From NCBI RefSeq assembly GCF_002813295.1, contig NZ_PHUE01000001.1:2294001-2358000 (forward strand): a stretch of 64,000 bases of DNA, given 5' to 3'. Origin of the DNA: Flavobacterium sp. 5. GTDB taxonomy: Bacteria; Bacteroidota; Bacteroidia; Flavobacteriales; Flavobacteriaceae. This document shows positions 18,301-28,913 of the stretch, piece after piece. The stretch's first letter is position 1; every line of letters begins with the position of its first letter. The translations under genes were made by a program, and so were the position numbers. A model generated the notes under the pieces. The model did not search any database and was not told the DNA's origin. It was given only the letters and a program-made list of their open reading frames with translations.

Positions 18301-18643
18301 TTTGAGTTATCAGGAAAGTATTGGAAAATCAAATGTATTGAAAAGCTCAGTTCCTCTAGGAATGTTCACGACTCAATATGTTTCTGATTTGTGGTTAGAA
18401 GATGGTGATTTTATACGATTAGAGAATGTGGCTATCGGTTATAATTTTACTTTCAAAGAGGTTAAATATGTGGAATCTCTTCGTCTTACACTTACTGGTA
18501 ACAACTTATTGTTATTTACTGATTATACTGGTATGGATCCAGAAATTAATTTAACTGGTGGCGGAGCCAATTTTGGAAGCGACATAGGGATATATCCTCG
18601 TACCAGAACAGTTGGTTTAGGTTTAAGTGTTAAATTTAAATAG
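15368..18643 (+). CDS. susC: SusC/RagA TonB-dependent outer-membrane transporter with STN domain
   Basis: A 1091-residue outer-membrane transporter. A long signal region ends near residue 41 (DTYAQ). An STN (secretin/TonB N-terminal) signalling domain covers about 44-116, a carboxypeptidase-regulatory-like domain about 133-205, a TonB-box-like EVVLVGYSS about 211-219, the plug about 225-330, and the rest is the beta-barrel ending in a typical aromatic/basic terminus. SusC proteins import oligosaccharides bound by SusD, using TonB energy; the STN domain adds signalling through FecR to the ECF sigma encoded just upstream. Substrate is inferred as maltooligosaccharide from the amylases and GH97 downstream. 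SusD follows after 9 bp, indicating co-transcription. Confidence 0.96.
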   Translation: MKKKSKNDGMQFSLFKIDLKLKLTTLLLLVAIFNSRADTYAQKTKVSLELKNTTVEKVIETIEQKTDFKFIYKLNDIDLDRVISIHVKNQNINIVLDYIFKGTSTDFIIRDTQIMLKKPNIIKTEILPFLQQTIKGKVVDENRMPLSGATVTEQGTKNSALTGYDGSFEIVVQSNTAMLVATYMGYIKKVFLADQINPTIQLEPETTSLKEVVLVGYSSMAKRDVTGAVSSIVQKDMNQGSIVNPLQLISGKMAGVNITQTGSEPGATPSIRIRGLTSLVGGNDPLVVIDGVQGNLDLLNQIPPSEIASIDILKDASAAAVYGSRGAAGVVLVTTKKSKAGKTSVEYSGTMSVDEIPNPLEVLNADEWWQQAQSVGVPALANHGASTDWFNILTQRGFTQTHALAFGGGAEKFNYRASISAILQEGVVINTKSNKYIGRIQATQLAMDDKLKLTFNLNSGIIDTDYSIGTIGRASFRSNLITNSYFVSPTTPVYNVDGTYFNDPNVFNYLNPYAAAETVSNHNENNNLFGSLKAELEIIDGVTAGWFGSWRNTNITHGYYLPSESTDAEAIDQKGYANISNNKTNERLMNMSINYKKVLGNHSLDVLGLYEWQNQTYQGNFAQARGFVNDIATYNALQLGDFSNAKPGDISSYKNDRTVISFLTRFNYSYLGRYLLTGSIRKDGSSVFGDNNKWGDFPSVSLGWAIDKESFMANQTLFTQLKLRGGYGETGNQQGLSPQQSLSLVGQGTPNLTYFGGSVVNNYGQIQNENSDLKWETKKQTNIGIDFALFNNRLKGSFDAYTATTDNLLFNYTVPQPPYPFDRVFANVGSLLNEGIEASLSYDLISNDNILLTLAGNVSFMRNEVLNLSGSIDGVPLNTDFVDWGAPNSYLVKGKPVGSFYTLHSTGKDNVNAETVLDRDGNGIIDQGSRSPDRAYNGSSMPTYTFAFNPTFKYKNLDISMLWRGSGGNKIYNTLNKSLSYQESIGKSNVLKSSVPLGMFTTQYVSDLWLEDGDFIRLENVAIGYNFTFKEVKYVESLRLTLTGNNLLLFTDYTGMDPEINLTGGGANFGSDIGIYPRTRTVGLGLSVKFK

Positions 18644-18652
18644 TAAAAGAAA

Positions 18653-20149
18653 ATGAAAATCAAAAATATAGTATTGATAGGGAGTTTAAGTCTCTTATCA
18701 TTTGCAAGTTGCACCAATTTAGATGAAAATGTCTACGATAAATACGAAACAGATCCTTTTTATGACGCTCCACAAGGTGCTAATATAGCACTAGCTGGTG
18801 TTTATGCACAAATTGGAGGGAACTGGGACGGTATTGGATATGCTGGTGCCGATAATGGCTGGTATGACCTAAATGCCATGTCGAGTGACGAACAAGTAAT
18901 CCCCCATAGAAATACAGGAGACTGGCAATTAGATTTTGCAATATTGTTCAAACACGATTGGCTGCCTTCCAGTTTTATTGTAGGCAATACATGGAGATGG
19001 CTGTATAAATCTGTATTTACTGCCAACTTGGCCATAGAACAGCTGGAAAAATCAAAAGCTGATCCTTCAAAAATTGCCGAAGCTAAAGTATTAAGAGCCT
19101 TTTTCTATTATTTGTTAATGGATGATTATGGTAATGTGCCTTTTTATACCTCAAATCATATTACGGTAGATAAAATTCCTCAGGCAGATCGCAAAGATAT
19201 TTATGCTTTTGTTGTTAAAGAATTAACCGAAAATGTTGAATTACTTTCTGGTACTAAAGGAGGAGAATATTATGGACGTTTCAATAAATGGGCTGGTTAT
19301 ACATTACTGGCCAAAGTATATTTAAATGCAGGTGTTTATACAGGAACTCCTAAATGGGCTGAATGCCTTGCAGTTTGCGACAAATTAAATGAAGGTGGGT
19401 TTTCACTGCACCCAGGAATTGATAATGCATCAAGCCCGTTAGGAAATAAATACTTCGAATTGTTTGGAGATGTACTTCCAGAAGACGAAACGATATTAGC
19501 TATTTACTCTACGGTTGATGTGGTTTCCCGTAATATTTTTACAGTACGCAGTATGGCAGGAGCAAATGCTTCTAATTTGTTTGGGTATAATGGATGGAAT
19601 GGGACTGTTATCCCAAAAGATTATTATTTAAAATATGACGATAAGGATATTCGCAAAAAACAATTTTTAGTAGGAGAACAACCTGGAGGTGTGAATTATA
19701 CTCTAGAAATAGGTTCACTAGACAATCCTGGTGCTCCACCGCAAGCTGGAGTTCGTAATACTAAATTTTACCCTGCAGGAGCAAATACTGGCGGCGGGGC
19801 TTCTAATGATTTTCCAATTTTTAGATATGCCGATGTTATGTTAATGACGGCCGAATGTAATGTTCGCCTTGGAAATGCTGCTGCTGCAAAACCTTTTATT
19901 GATGCTGTAAGAAAGCGTGCAGGTCTTGATGCTCTAGCCGCTGACCCAACACTTACTGATATTTACGATGAAAGAGGATTCGAATTGAACTGGGAAGGGC
20001 ACAGAAGACAAGACATGATTCGTTTTGATACCTTTTTGTTGCCAAACGAATTCAAAGCTACTTCACAACCGTATAGAAAATTGTTTCCAATTCCTACTGC
20101 GGCACTTAATGCAAATCCAAGTTTAAAACAAAATCCTGGTTACAACTAA
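18653..20149 (+). CDS. susD: SusD/RagB family starch-binding lipoprotein
   Basis: A 498-residue surface lipoprotein with a lipobox ending at C20 (SFASC). The helical TPR-like SusD fold is recognisable from LRAFFYYLLMDDYGNVPFYT, the RKRAGL segment and ERGFELNWEGHRRQDMIRF near the C-terminus. SusD forms the lid over the SusC barrel and captures the glycan. It is encoded 9 bp after susC and 12 bp before the SusE-like gene, so the three form one operon. Confidence 0.95.
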   Translation: MKIKNIVLIGSLSLLSFASCTNLDENVYDKYETDPFYDAPQGANIALAGVYAQIGGNWDGIGYAGADNGWYDLNAMSSDEQVIPHRNTGDWQLDFAILFKHDWLPSSFIVGNTWRWLYKSVFTANLAIEQLEKSKADPSKIAEAKVLRAFFYYLLMDDYGNVPFYTSNHITVDKIPQADRKDIYAFVVKELTENVELLSGTKGGEYYGRFNKWAGYTLLAKVYLNAGVYTGTPKWAECLAVCDKLNEGGFSLHPGIDNASSPLGNKYFELFGDVLPEDETILAIYSTVDVVSRNIFTVRSMAGANASNLFGYNGWNGTVIPKDYYLKYDDKDIRKKQFLVGEQPGGVNYTLEIGSLDNPGAPPQAGVRNTKFYPAGANTGGGASNDFPIFRYADVMLMTAECNVRLGNAAAAKPFIDAVRKRAGLDALAADPTLTDIYDERGFELNWEGHRRQDMIRFDTFLLPNEFKATSQPYRKLFPIPTAALNANPSLKQNPGYN

Positions 20150-20161
20150 AAAAGAACTCAC

Positions 20162-21238
20162 ATGAAAACATATATATATAAGTTACTCGTACTTTTCGCA
20201 GTAGCGCTGCTTGGCGTATCTTGTGAAGACACTGCGGAACTGACCACTTTGCAAAAGGTTAGTTTTCCATCGACTGTAGAAGCATCAACAAGCACTATTG
20301 TTCTTTCAGTTGATAATGAATCAGATCCGGTAGTTACTCTTTCTTGGCCTGCTGTGGTTTATCCAATACACGCTCCAGTTACTTATGCTTTACAATTTGA
20401 TCTCCCAGACAACATCATCGGAGAAAAAGCTTGGGACACCGCCACTCGTCTCGTAGTTGGGGAAGATGTATTGAGCAAATCTTTATTGGGAGCAGAGCTT
20501 AATAGAATAGCTCTTAAACTAGGATTGCCTATAAATAAGGCAGGTGAAATTGTTGTACGTGTAGAATCATACATGGATCATACCATTTATTCTGAACCAA
20601 TTGTTTTAACAATTACCCCTTATGAAGTCCCAGTAGTTATTGGTCAAATAATAATGCCAGGAAGTTATCAGGGCTGGAATGTTGATACAGCCGCATCTTT
20701 ACTTGCAATAAGTACTGATGTATACCAAGGATATGTATCTATTCCTGCCGATGCTTTAGGTTTCAAATTAAATAAAGAAAGAAACTGGGCTCAATTTTAT
20801 GGAGCTGGAGCTACCAACAATGATTTAAAAAACATGAGTGATACTGATTTTCAAATGCCAGGAGCTGGCTCTTATCAAATGACAGTAAACCTGAAAACTC
20901 TAAAATGGAATGCAATTGGTTATTCTTGGGGAGTTGTTGGAGATGCAACTGCTGGAAGCTGGGATAATAGCACCCCTATGAATTATGATCATGTTAATAA
21001 AACTTGGAAAGTTACTACCGAATTAAAACCAGGAAATGTAAAATTTAGACTTAACAATTCATGGGCAATTAATTACGGAGCAAAAAATAATGATGAAGGT
21101 ATCATGTATCTTGATAATTCAGGAGCACATTACGTAGGAGAAGCTGGAACATATGAAATCACTTTTACTATAAATGATATTAATCCTGCTATAAATGGTT
21201 ATCCAGCAACTGGTACTTATACCGTTAAAAAAATATAA
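20162..21238 (+). CDS. susE: SusE/SusF-like outer-membrane glycan-binding lipoprotein
   Basis: A 358-residue lipoprotein (lipobox LLGVSC, C21). The N-terminal part (about 25-155) is a beta-sandwich resembling the SusE N-domain. It is followed by two starch-binding type modules, beginning near IIMPGSYQGWNVDT (about 160) and YSWGVVGDATAGSWDNSTPM (about 255), with conserved tryptophans of the kind that stack on glucose rings. In the Bacteroides starch system SusE and SusF lie on the surface and help to bind and size maltooligosaccharides. The position after susD supports this. It is smaller than SusF, with two binding modules rather than three. Confidence 0.85.
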   Translation: MKTYIYKLLVLFAVALLGVSCEDTAELTTLQKVSFPSTVEASTSTIVLSVDNESDPVVTLSWPAVVYPIHAPVTYALQFDLPDNIIGEKAWDTATRLVVGEDVLSKSLLGAELNRIALKLGLPINKAGEIVVRVESYMDHTIYSEPIVLTITPYEVPVVIGQIIMPGSYQGWNVDTAASLLAISTDVYQGYVSIPADALGFKLNKERNWAQFYGAGATNNDLKNMSDTDFQMPGAGSYQMTVNLKTLKWNAIGYSWGVVGDATAGSWDNSTPMNYDHVNKTWKVTTELKPGNVKFRLNNSWAINYGAKNNDEGIMYLDNSGAHYVGEAGTYEITFTINDINPAINGYPATGTYTVKKI

Positions 21239-21286
21239 CAAAAAGAGATAGTCTGCATTCAATGAAATGGTTTGGTTAGTTAAATT

Positions 21287-21320
21287 GCATCCCTCTTTGC
21301 TGAAAAAAGAGGAGGGATGC
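21287..21320 (+). other. Intercistronic hairpin within the starch operon
   Basis: GCATCCCTC (21287-21295) pairs with GAGGGATGC (21312-21320), and an inner CTCTTT/AAAGAG register is also possible. There is no long T tract. It lies between the SusE-like gene and the amylase and could stabilise the upstream mRNA or reduce read-through. Confidence 0.5.
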
Positions 21321-21364
21321 ATCCATTATCATAAAAAATGTGATTATTATAAAAAATAAAACAA

Positions 21365-22744
21365 ATGAAAAAATACATCAAAATCGTTTTTGCAGTATGC
21401 TTCACTTCGGTAGTAGCCGCATGTAGTTCATCTGATGATACTCCAAATACACCTTCTCCGTACGAACAATACGGAACGCCATTTGAAAAAATGCCAGCCA
21501 AAGAAGATGCTATAATTTATCAAGTCAATATTCGTGCTTTTAGTAATGCCGGAACTCTAAATGGTGTAACCGAAAAACTGGATGCCATTCATGATCTTGG
21601 AGTAAATGTTATTTATTTAATGCCTATTTATCCTGTTGGAGTTCTTCATTCTGTTGGTACATTGGGCTCTCCATACTCAGTTAGAGATTATAAAGCGGTT
21701 AGTGCCGAATTTGGAACGCTTGCAGATCTTCGTAAACTCGTTGAGGAAGCTCATAAAAAAAATATGGCAGTTATCTTAGATTGGGTTGCTAATCATACTT
21801 CATGGGATAATGCTTGGATTACTGATCACCCAGATTGGTACCAAAAAAATGATAAGGGTGAAATCATTTCCCCTCCAGGATCGGGTTATGCAGATGTAGC
21901 ACAATTAGATTTTAATAATCAAGAGATGCGAGCTGCAATGGTTGATGCTATGTCCTATTGGGTTTATAGTGCTAACATTGATGGTTTCCGTTGTGATTAT
22001 GCAGATTTCGTACCTCAAAATTTTTGGTCACAAGCAACTACAACTTTAAGGCCAATTAAAAATCAAAATATATTAATGCTTGCAGAAGGATCAAAAGTAA
22101 ATCATTTCGCAGCTGGATTTGATTATACTTTTGGATTTGGTTTTTTTGATGCTTTGAAAAAAGTATTCAAAGAAGGAAAATCAGCAACTTCTATTCAAGA
22201 TGCAAATGCTGCGGAATATGCCACAAATTATAATAATTCTCAACGTATTGTACGATATACTTCAAACCACGATGTCAACTGGACAGATGGTACACCTCTG
22301 CAATTGTTTGGAGGTAAACAAGGTTCTATGGCTACTTTTGTAGTTGCTGCATATATGAAATCTGTACCTATGATTTATAATGCTCAAGAAATTGGGTACG
22401 CTCAAAAAATCGATTATTTCACTCACACTCCTATCGATTGGAGTACAGCCGATGCAGGTGTGCTAGCTGAATACAAAAAGATAATCGCTTTTAGAAATTC
22501 AAGCAATGCCATAAAAAGAGGAACTTATAAAGGGTATAGTAATGATGCTGTAAGTGCTTTTACTATGGAAACTGATACCGAAAAAGTATTTGTACTTTCT
22601 AATTTAACAAATTCTGCAGCAAAATATATTTTCCCAAATACACTTTCCAAAATAGCTTGGAAAAATGCTTTTGATAATGCTCCAGTAACCGTTACAACTG
22701 AAATTACTTTAGAACCATATCAATATATTGTGCTGAAAAATTAA
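21365..22744 (+). CDS. GH13 alpha-amylase family lipoprotein
   Basis: A 459-residue lipoprotein (lipobox VVAAC, C20, followed by SSSDD, a serine/acidic stretch that could favour surface export). The GH13 catalytic regions are complete: DWVANH (region I, 139-144), GFRCDYAD with nucleophile D211, the acid/base E241 in LAEGS, and SNHD with D303. The B-domain is short. It should cleave alpha-1,4-glucan at the cell surface and feed the SusC/D importer, in the role of SusG. It is encoded about 126 bp after the SusE-like gene, behind a hairpin. It is a clear paralogue of the T9SS amylase at 25795; both start their mature part with a QYGTP motif. Confidence 0.92.
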   Translation: MKKYIKIVFAVCFTSVVAACSSSDDTPNTPSPYEQYGTPFEKMPAKEDAIIYQVNIRAFSNAGTLNGVTEKLDAIHDLGVNVIYLMPIYPVGVLHSVGTLGSPYSVRDYKAVSAEFGTLADLRKLVEEAHKKNMAVILDWVANHTSWDNAWITDHPDWYQKNDKGEIISPPGSGYADVAQLDFNNQEMRAAMVDAMSYWVYSANIDGFRCDYADFVPQNFWSQATTTLRPIKNQNILMLAEGSKVNHFAAGFDYTFGFGFFDALKKVFKEGKSATSIQDANAAEYATNYNNSQRIVRYTSNHDVNWTDGTPLQLFGGKQGSMATFVVAAYMKSVPMIYNAQEIGYAQKIDYFTHTPIDWSTADAGVLAEYKKIIAFRNSSNAIKRGTYKGYSNDAVSAFTMETDTEKVFVLSNLTNSAAKYIFPNTLSKIAWKNAFDNAPVTVTTEITLEPYQYIVLKN

Positions 22745-22760
22745 TGTAATAAACTGGTAG

Positions 22761-22847
22761 GGTTACAAATAGTCATATGATACCTTGTGGCTTATCTTTG
22801 CAATGGAAAATGATATAAAATTACATTACGAAGACTATTTGTAATCC
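22761..22847. repeat. Inverted repeat upstream of the GH97 gene
   Basis: GGTTACAAATAGTC (22761-22774) is complementary to GACTATTTGTAATCC (22833-22847) with one unpaired base. A second complementary pair (TTGTGGC around 22785 and GCCACAA around 22866) interleaves with it. A -7-like TATCTTTG (22793-22800) lies inside. The region is intergenic, and its function is unknown. Confidence 0.45.
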
Positions 22848-22882
22848 TCATTATATTACAGCAAAGCCACAAAGACTACTAA

Positions 22883-25162
<2,280 letters not shown>

Positions 25163-25794
25163 AATTATATGCGAGTCTTTATGCAACAGAAAAGACGTAG
25201 CATACAATTAATTGCAATAAATCTAACTGTAACTTCAACCTATGGTAATAAAACTGCTGCAAGATTTAATACTAGGGTTGGGGTACAGTAGTTGTAATTA
25301 CAGCAAAATATTTACAAATTCATTCCTCTTTTGTCGGAATGGAAACAGATTATTTAGAGTTTTGAAGATGTGATAAAACAAAATGGACTACTTTAAAGAT
25401 TCTTATTACACATCTTCGCGTGAGGGATAGAAGTGAAAAGCCCGCAAACAAGTGTAGCGATAGCGAAACTTGTTGAGGACTTGTAACGAATAGCCCGACA
25501 GCAATAAAAAAATGGCTTGCCAGCTAGCGAATTTTGCCATTTTTTTATTGGTGGCACGCCCATATTATTTTTTTGGAGTGAATTTCTGGATGTACTAATC
25601 CTCGATTTCCAGAATTCCTTTTTAGATTGATTAGGTTGAATTTGGTATACCACAAACGATTTCTGCTTAATGTGTTACCGCAATTTTGTTACGCTTACTC
25701 ATTTTATTAACTATTAACGATTAGGTTTTCTTATTCATTGGCTAAATCAACTTTAGTTAATGATAGGGCTAAACCTATGCCAAAAAACCAAATT
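25163..25794. other. 632-bp intergenic region holding a structured repeat
   Basis: No credible gene is present. The left part (25163-25360) shows no recognisable feature. A 9-bp inverted repeat (GAAGATGTG at 25364-25372 with 25409-25417) abuts a folded repeat element at 25418-25560, described separately. The last 230 bp precede the second amylase and presumably hold its promoter, which I could not locate. Confidence 0.6.
25418..25560 (+). ncRNA. Structured intergenic repeat, copy A (flavo-1-like RNA candidate)
   Basis: Basal stem GCGTG (25418-25422) with CACGC (25555-25559); conserved box TGAGGGATAGAAG (25421-25433); variable hairpin 1 (AACAAGT 25447-25453 with ACTTGTT 25468-25474); conserved box ATAGCCCGACAGC (25490-25502); a perfect 15-bp hairpin 2 (25502-25516 with 25536-25550); then GGTGGCAC. 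The same boxes occur at 39.8 kb with different but equally perfect stems, so the fold rather than the sequence is kept. This resembles the flavo-1 RNA motif described in Flavobacteria as I remember it; that identity is not certain. There is no T tract, so it is not a plain terminator. Confidence 0.55.
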
Positions 25795-27864
25795 ATGAAA
25801 ATGAAAAAAATTACTAAATTATTTGCTGTTAGCAGTAGTTCATCTAAGGACTGGCTGTTTAATTTGTCTAGAAAAGTACTGATTTTTATGGTGCTAATGA
25901 CAGGATGTGTTTATGCTCAGGATCCTGTACAATATGGAACACCTTATCAAGGAGTTCCCGATACGAGGGATGTAAATCTATATCAGGTTCACATTCGACC
26001 CTATAGTACTGCGGGTAATCTGGCTTCGGTTACTGCAGATTTAGATCGAATTAAAGCACTTGGCATCAATGTGGTGTATTTGATGCCAATTTATCCTTAT
26101 GGTACTGATTCAAGAAGCTCTAAGTCTCCTTATTGTATTAAGGATTTCAAAACAGTAGGTTCTGAGTATGGGTCATTAACCGATTTACGAAACCTTGTAG
26201 ATGCAGCTCATAACAGAGGAATGGCTGTGATACTTGACTGGGTTGCCAATCAAACTTCGTGGGATCACGCATGGATAACACAACATCCGGATTATTATGT
26301 GCAAAGCAATGGGGTTATACAACCATTGAATCCTTATCCAGATGTGGCTGCTTTAAATTTCAATAGCAGTCCTATGAAGAGTGCAATGATTGACGCCATG
26401 CGATATTGGATTTTTGCAGCCAATATTGATGGTTATCGTTGTGACTTCGTAGATAATTCGCCTGCTTCTTTTTGGACTCAGGCGATTAGTAATTTAAGAG
26501 GTATTTCTTCGCATAAATTATTAATGTTTGCCGAAGGGGCTTTTGCGCAAAATTTCACTTCTGGTTTTGATATGAATTTTGGATTTAAATGGTACAATGA
26601 TGCGATAAAACCCATTCACGCAGGTACTTCTGTTGCTCAAATTCAAACCACTACGAATACTGAATATACTTCTGCAAATGCTTCACAGCAAGTAGCTAGA
26701 TATACTGCTAATCATGACACAGAAACCTCAGAAACAGCTATGAATGTTTTTGGAGGCCATGATGGTGTAATTGCCAATTTTCTTATATCTGCTTATATGA
26801 GAGGAGTTCCGTTTTTGACCAGTGGACAAGAAGTCGATTTTAACCAAGTTATTCCGTGGCCTTATACTACTGTAAAAATCAATTGGAGCAATACCACTGC
26901 TAAAACAGATTTTACTAAAATACTAAATTTTAGAAACTCAAGTGTAGCGGTAAGACGAGGTACAATGACTAATTATTCAAACACCAATGTTTGTGCATTT
27001 ACCAAAACATCTGGTAGTGAAAAAGTAACTGTAATTACAAACCTTAGAGGTTCGACGACTACCTTTGTGATACCGGCAGCAATGGCTGGATCTTTTAAAG
27101 AGGTATATACCGGAGCAAATATCACTCTAACTTCTGGAGCAACCTTAACTTTAAATCCGTATCAATATCTTGTTGTTACTAATGGGTATTACTATACGAT
27201 TAAAAACAGATGGAAAGGAACTTATCTATATGATGCGGGTGCAAATGTTGGTTACGGGACAACAGTTGCCAACAATACCTATCGCTGGGAAAAAGTAATG
27301 ATAGATGGTCGCTATACTCACTTTAAAAACTTAGGGACGGGAGAATTTATGCATATCGAAAATCAAACTGGTGCTGTGCAATGTGGAGGAATTAATACTG
27401 CTTGGGCAAGTGCTCAATGGACACCAGAATATATAGACGGCACTTGGATTAGAATTAGAAACAAATGGCAACCAGGGAGTATCGTAAATGTAGAAGGACA
27501 AACGGGTTTTGCTCAATATGCAGGAGCTCAAGATAGTTTTTACAGTGCACAATGGCAACTTGAGACTACTGCCGCTGGTACTTCAAAGGTGACGACTGAA
27601 AAAGGAGTTGTAACTGAAGATTCTCCAAGTTTAGTTACAGTTTATCCAAATCCTGCAACTAACAAGCAGTTCAACATTGATTTACCTAAGTTACAATTGG
27701 GAGATTCTGCCAACGTAATAATTACAGATATGAACGGAAAAACGGTAATGACAATTAAGCTTGATTCTTCTTCTATAATCTATCATAATCTAGGAACTGG
27801 TTTATACATTGTTAGCATTTCTACTAATGAATATACCGTTTCTAAGAAGTTAATAATTAAATAA
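25795..27864 (+). CDS. Secreted GH13 amylase with lectin-like domain and T9SS sorting signal
   Basis: Taken from the ATG at 25795 (689 residues); ATG codons at 25777 and 25801 and a TTG at 25738 are alternatives. A signal peptide ends near residue 42 (CVYAQ). The GH13 domain (about 45-480) has nucleophile D217 (GYRCDFVD), acid/base E247 (FAEGA) and D308 (ANHDT). Region I reads DWVANQ, where the family has DxxxNH. A ricin-B-like or carbohydrate-binding region follows (about 482-600; repeated YTIKNRWKGTYLY and WIRIRNKWQ patterns), then a type A T9SS sorting domain (VTVYPNPATNKQF to the end). It should be released or surface-attached and attack polymeric starch. Confidence 0.9.
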   Translation: MKMKKITKLFAVSSSSSKDWLFNLSRKVLIFMVLMTGCVYAQDPVQYGTPYQGVPDTRDVNLYQVHIRPYSTAGNLASVTADLDRIKALGINVVYLMPIYPYGTDSRSSKSPYCIKDFKTVGSEYGSLTDLRNLVDAAHNRGMAVILDWVANQTSWDHAWITQHPDYYVQSNGVIQPLNPYPDVAALNFNSSPMKSAMIDAMRYWIFAANIDGYRCDFVDNSPASFWTQAISNLRGISSHKLLMFAEGAFAQNFTSGFDMNFGFKWYNDAIKPIHAGTSVAQIQTTTNTEYTSANASQQVARYTANHDTETSETAMNVFGGHDGVIANFLISAYMRGVPFLTSGQEVDFNQVIPWPYTTVKINWSNTTAKTDFTKILNFRNSSVAVRRGTMTNYSNTNVCAFTKTSGSEKVTVITNLRGSTTTFVIPAAMAGSFKEVYTGANITLTSGATLTLNPYQYLVVTNGYYYTIKNRWKGTYLYDAGANVGYGTTVANNTYRWEKVMIDGRYTHFKNLGTGEFMHIENQTGAVQCGGINTAWASAQWTPEYIDGTWIRIRNKWQPGSIVNVEGQTGFAQYAGAQDSFYSAQWQLETTAAGTSKVTTEKGVVTEDSPSLVTVYPNPATNKQFNIDLPKLQLGDSANVIITDMNGKTVMTIKLDSSSIIYHNLGTGLYIVSISTNEYTVSKKLIIK

Positions 27865-27994
27865 TTATAAAATTAAATTTTGGTTAGTAATTAGGGTGTG
27901 TAAATTTAATGTATATGCCCTTTTGCTTTTATGGCTTACTAATTAGATTAAATTAGTTTATAATGTTCAGGTTAGTTACAATGCTAGTAATTGA

Positions 27995-28030
27995 AACAAA
28001 AAAAGAAGCTTTTTAGGCTTCTTTTTTGGT
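27995..28030. terminator. Bidirectional terminator
   Basis: An 11-bp stem (AAAAAAGAAGC at 27999-28009 with 28017-28027) is A-rich on the left and T-rich on the right. It serves the amylase on plus and the SDR gene on minus. Confidence 0.85.
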
Positions 28031-28047
28031 AATTATTTATCACAGAT

Positions 28048-28812
28048 TTATAAATTCATTCCTCCCGAAACTTCTATTCGTTGTCCATTTACCCATTTTG
28101 CATCATCAGTACATAAAAAAGCAATTACGCTGCCAATATCATCTGGCAAACCTACTCGTCCTAATGCAGTTACCGAAGAAATAAACTGATTCAACTGTTC
28201 ATTATCGCGAACTGCTCCTCCACCAAAATCAGTTTCTATAGCTCCAGGAGCAACAATATTGACTCTGATTTTTCTTGCACCCAATTCTTTTGCTTGGTAT
28301 TTGGTTAATGTTTCCATAGCACCTTTCATACTTGCATAGGCAGCATATCCAGGAAATGAAAACCGTGTCAATCCTGAAGAAATATTTACAATTCCGCCAC
28401 CATCATTGAGTATTTCCAAAGCTTTTTGGGTTAGAAAAAAAGGTCCTTTGAATTGAATATTAACCAAAGTATCAAATTGATCTGCAGTAGTAGTTGCAAA
28501 ACTTTCATGAAGACCAATACCTGCATTGTTGATTAAAAAATCAATTTTATCGGTGCCGAATGTTTCTTTTAAAGCGGTTGAGGTTTCTTGAAAAAAGGAA
28601 TCAAAGCTATCCACTTCGGCAACATTCAATTGAATCGCAACTGCTTTTTGACCTAATTTTTCAATTTCATTGACTACTACTTCGGCTTCTTCTTTTTTGC
28701 TATTGTAAGTTAATACTATATCGAGTCCTTTTTTAGCAAGATTTAAAGCCATGTCTTTTCCTAATCCGCGACTTCCACCTGTAACTAAAGCTATTTTGTT
28801 TTTATTTTCCAT
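28048..28812 (-). CDS. Short-chain dehydrogenase/reductase
   Basis: A 254-residue classical SDR. TGGSRGLG (11-18) binds the cofactor, NNAG is at 95-98, and the catalytic residues fit S146 and YASMK (Y159, K163). It ends with the usual DDIGSVIAFLCTDDAKWVNGQRIEVSGG segment. The substrate is unknown. It lies 100 bp downstream of an AraC-type regulator in the same direction, which suggests that the regulator controls it. Confidence 0.9.
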   Translation of the reverse strand: MENKNKIALVTGGSRGLGKDMALNLAKKGLDIVLTYNSKKEEAEVVVNEIEKLGQKAVAIQLNVAEVDSFDSFFQETSTALKETFGTDKIDFLINNAGIGLHESFATTTADQFDTLVNIQFKGPFFLTQKALEILNDGGGIVNISSGLTRFSFPGYAAYASMKGAMETLTKYQAKELGARKIRVNIVAPGAIETDFGGGAVRDNEQLNQFISSVTALGRVGLPDDIGSVIAFLCTDDAKWVNGQRIEVSGGMNL

Positions 28813-28913
28813 CTTAAATTTTGTTTTAAATTAATGAGACAAAATTAGTTCCGAAGTAAAGCTTCCAAGTTGTAAATATCAATCCGAAGTTTGTAAAATT
28901 CAAATTAGTTTAT

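Noticed and set aside
25393..25653. Minus-strand frame of 86 codons
   Set aside because: It runs through the structured repeat, and its composition follows the repeat boxes; no protein-like pattern.
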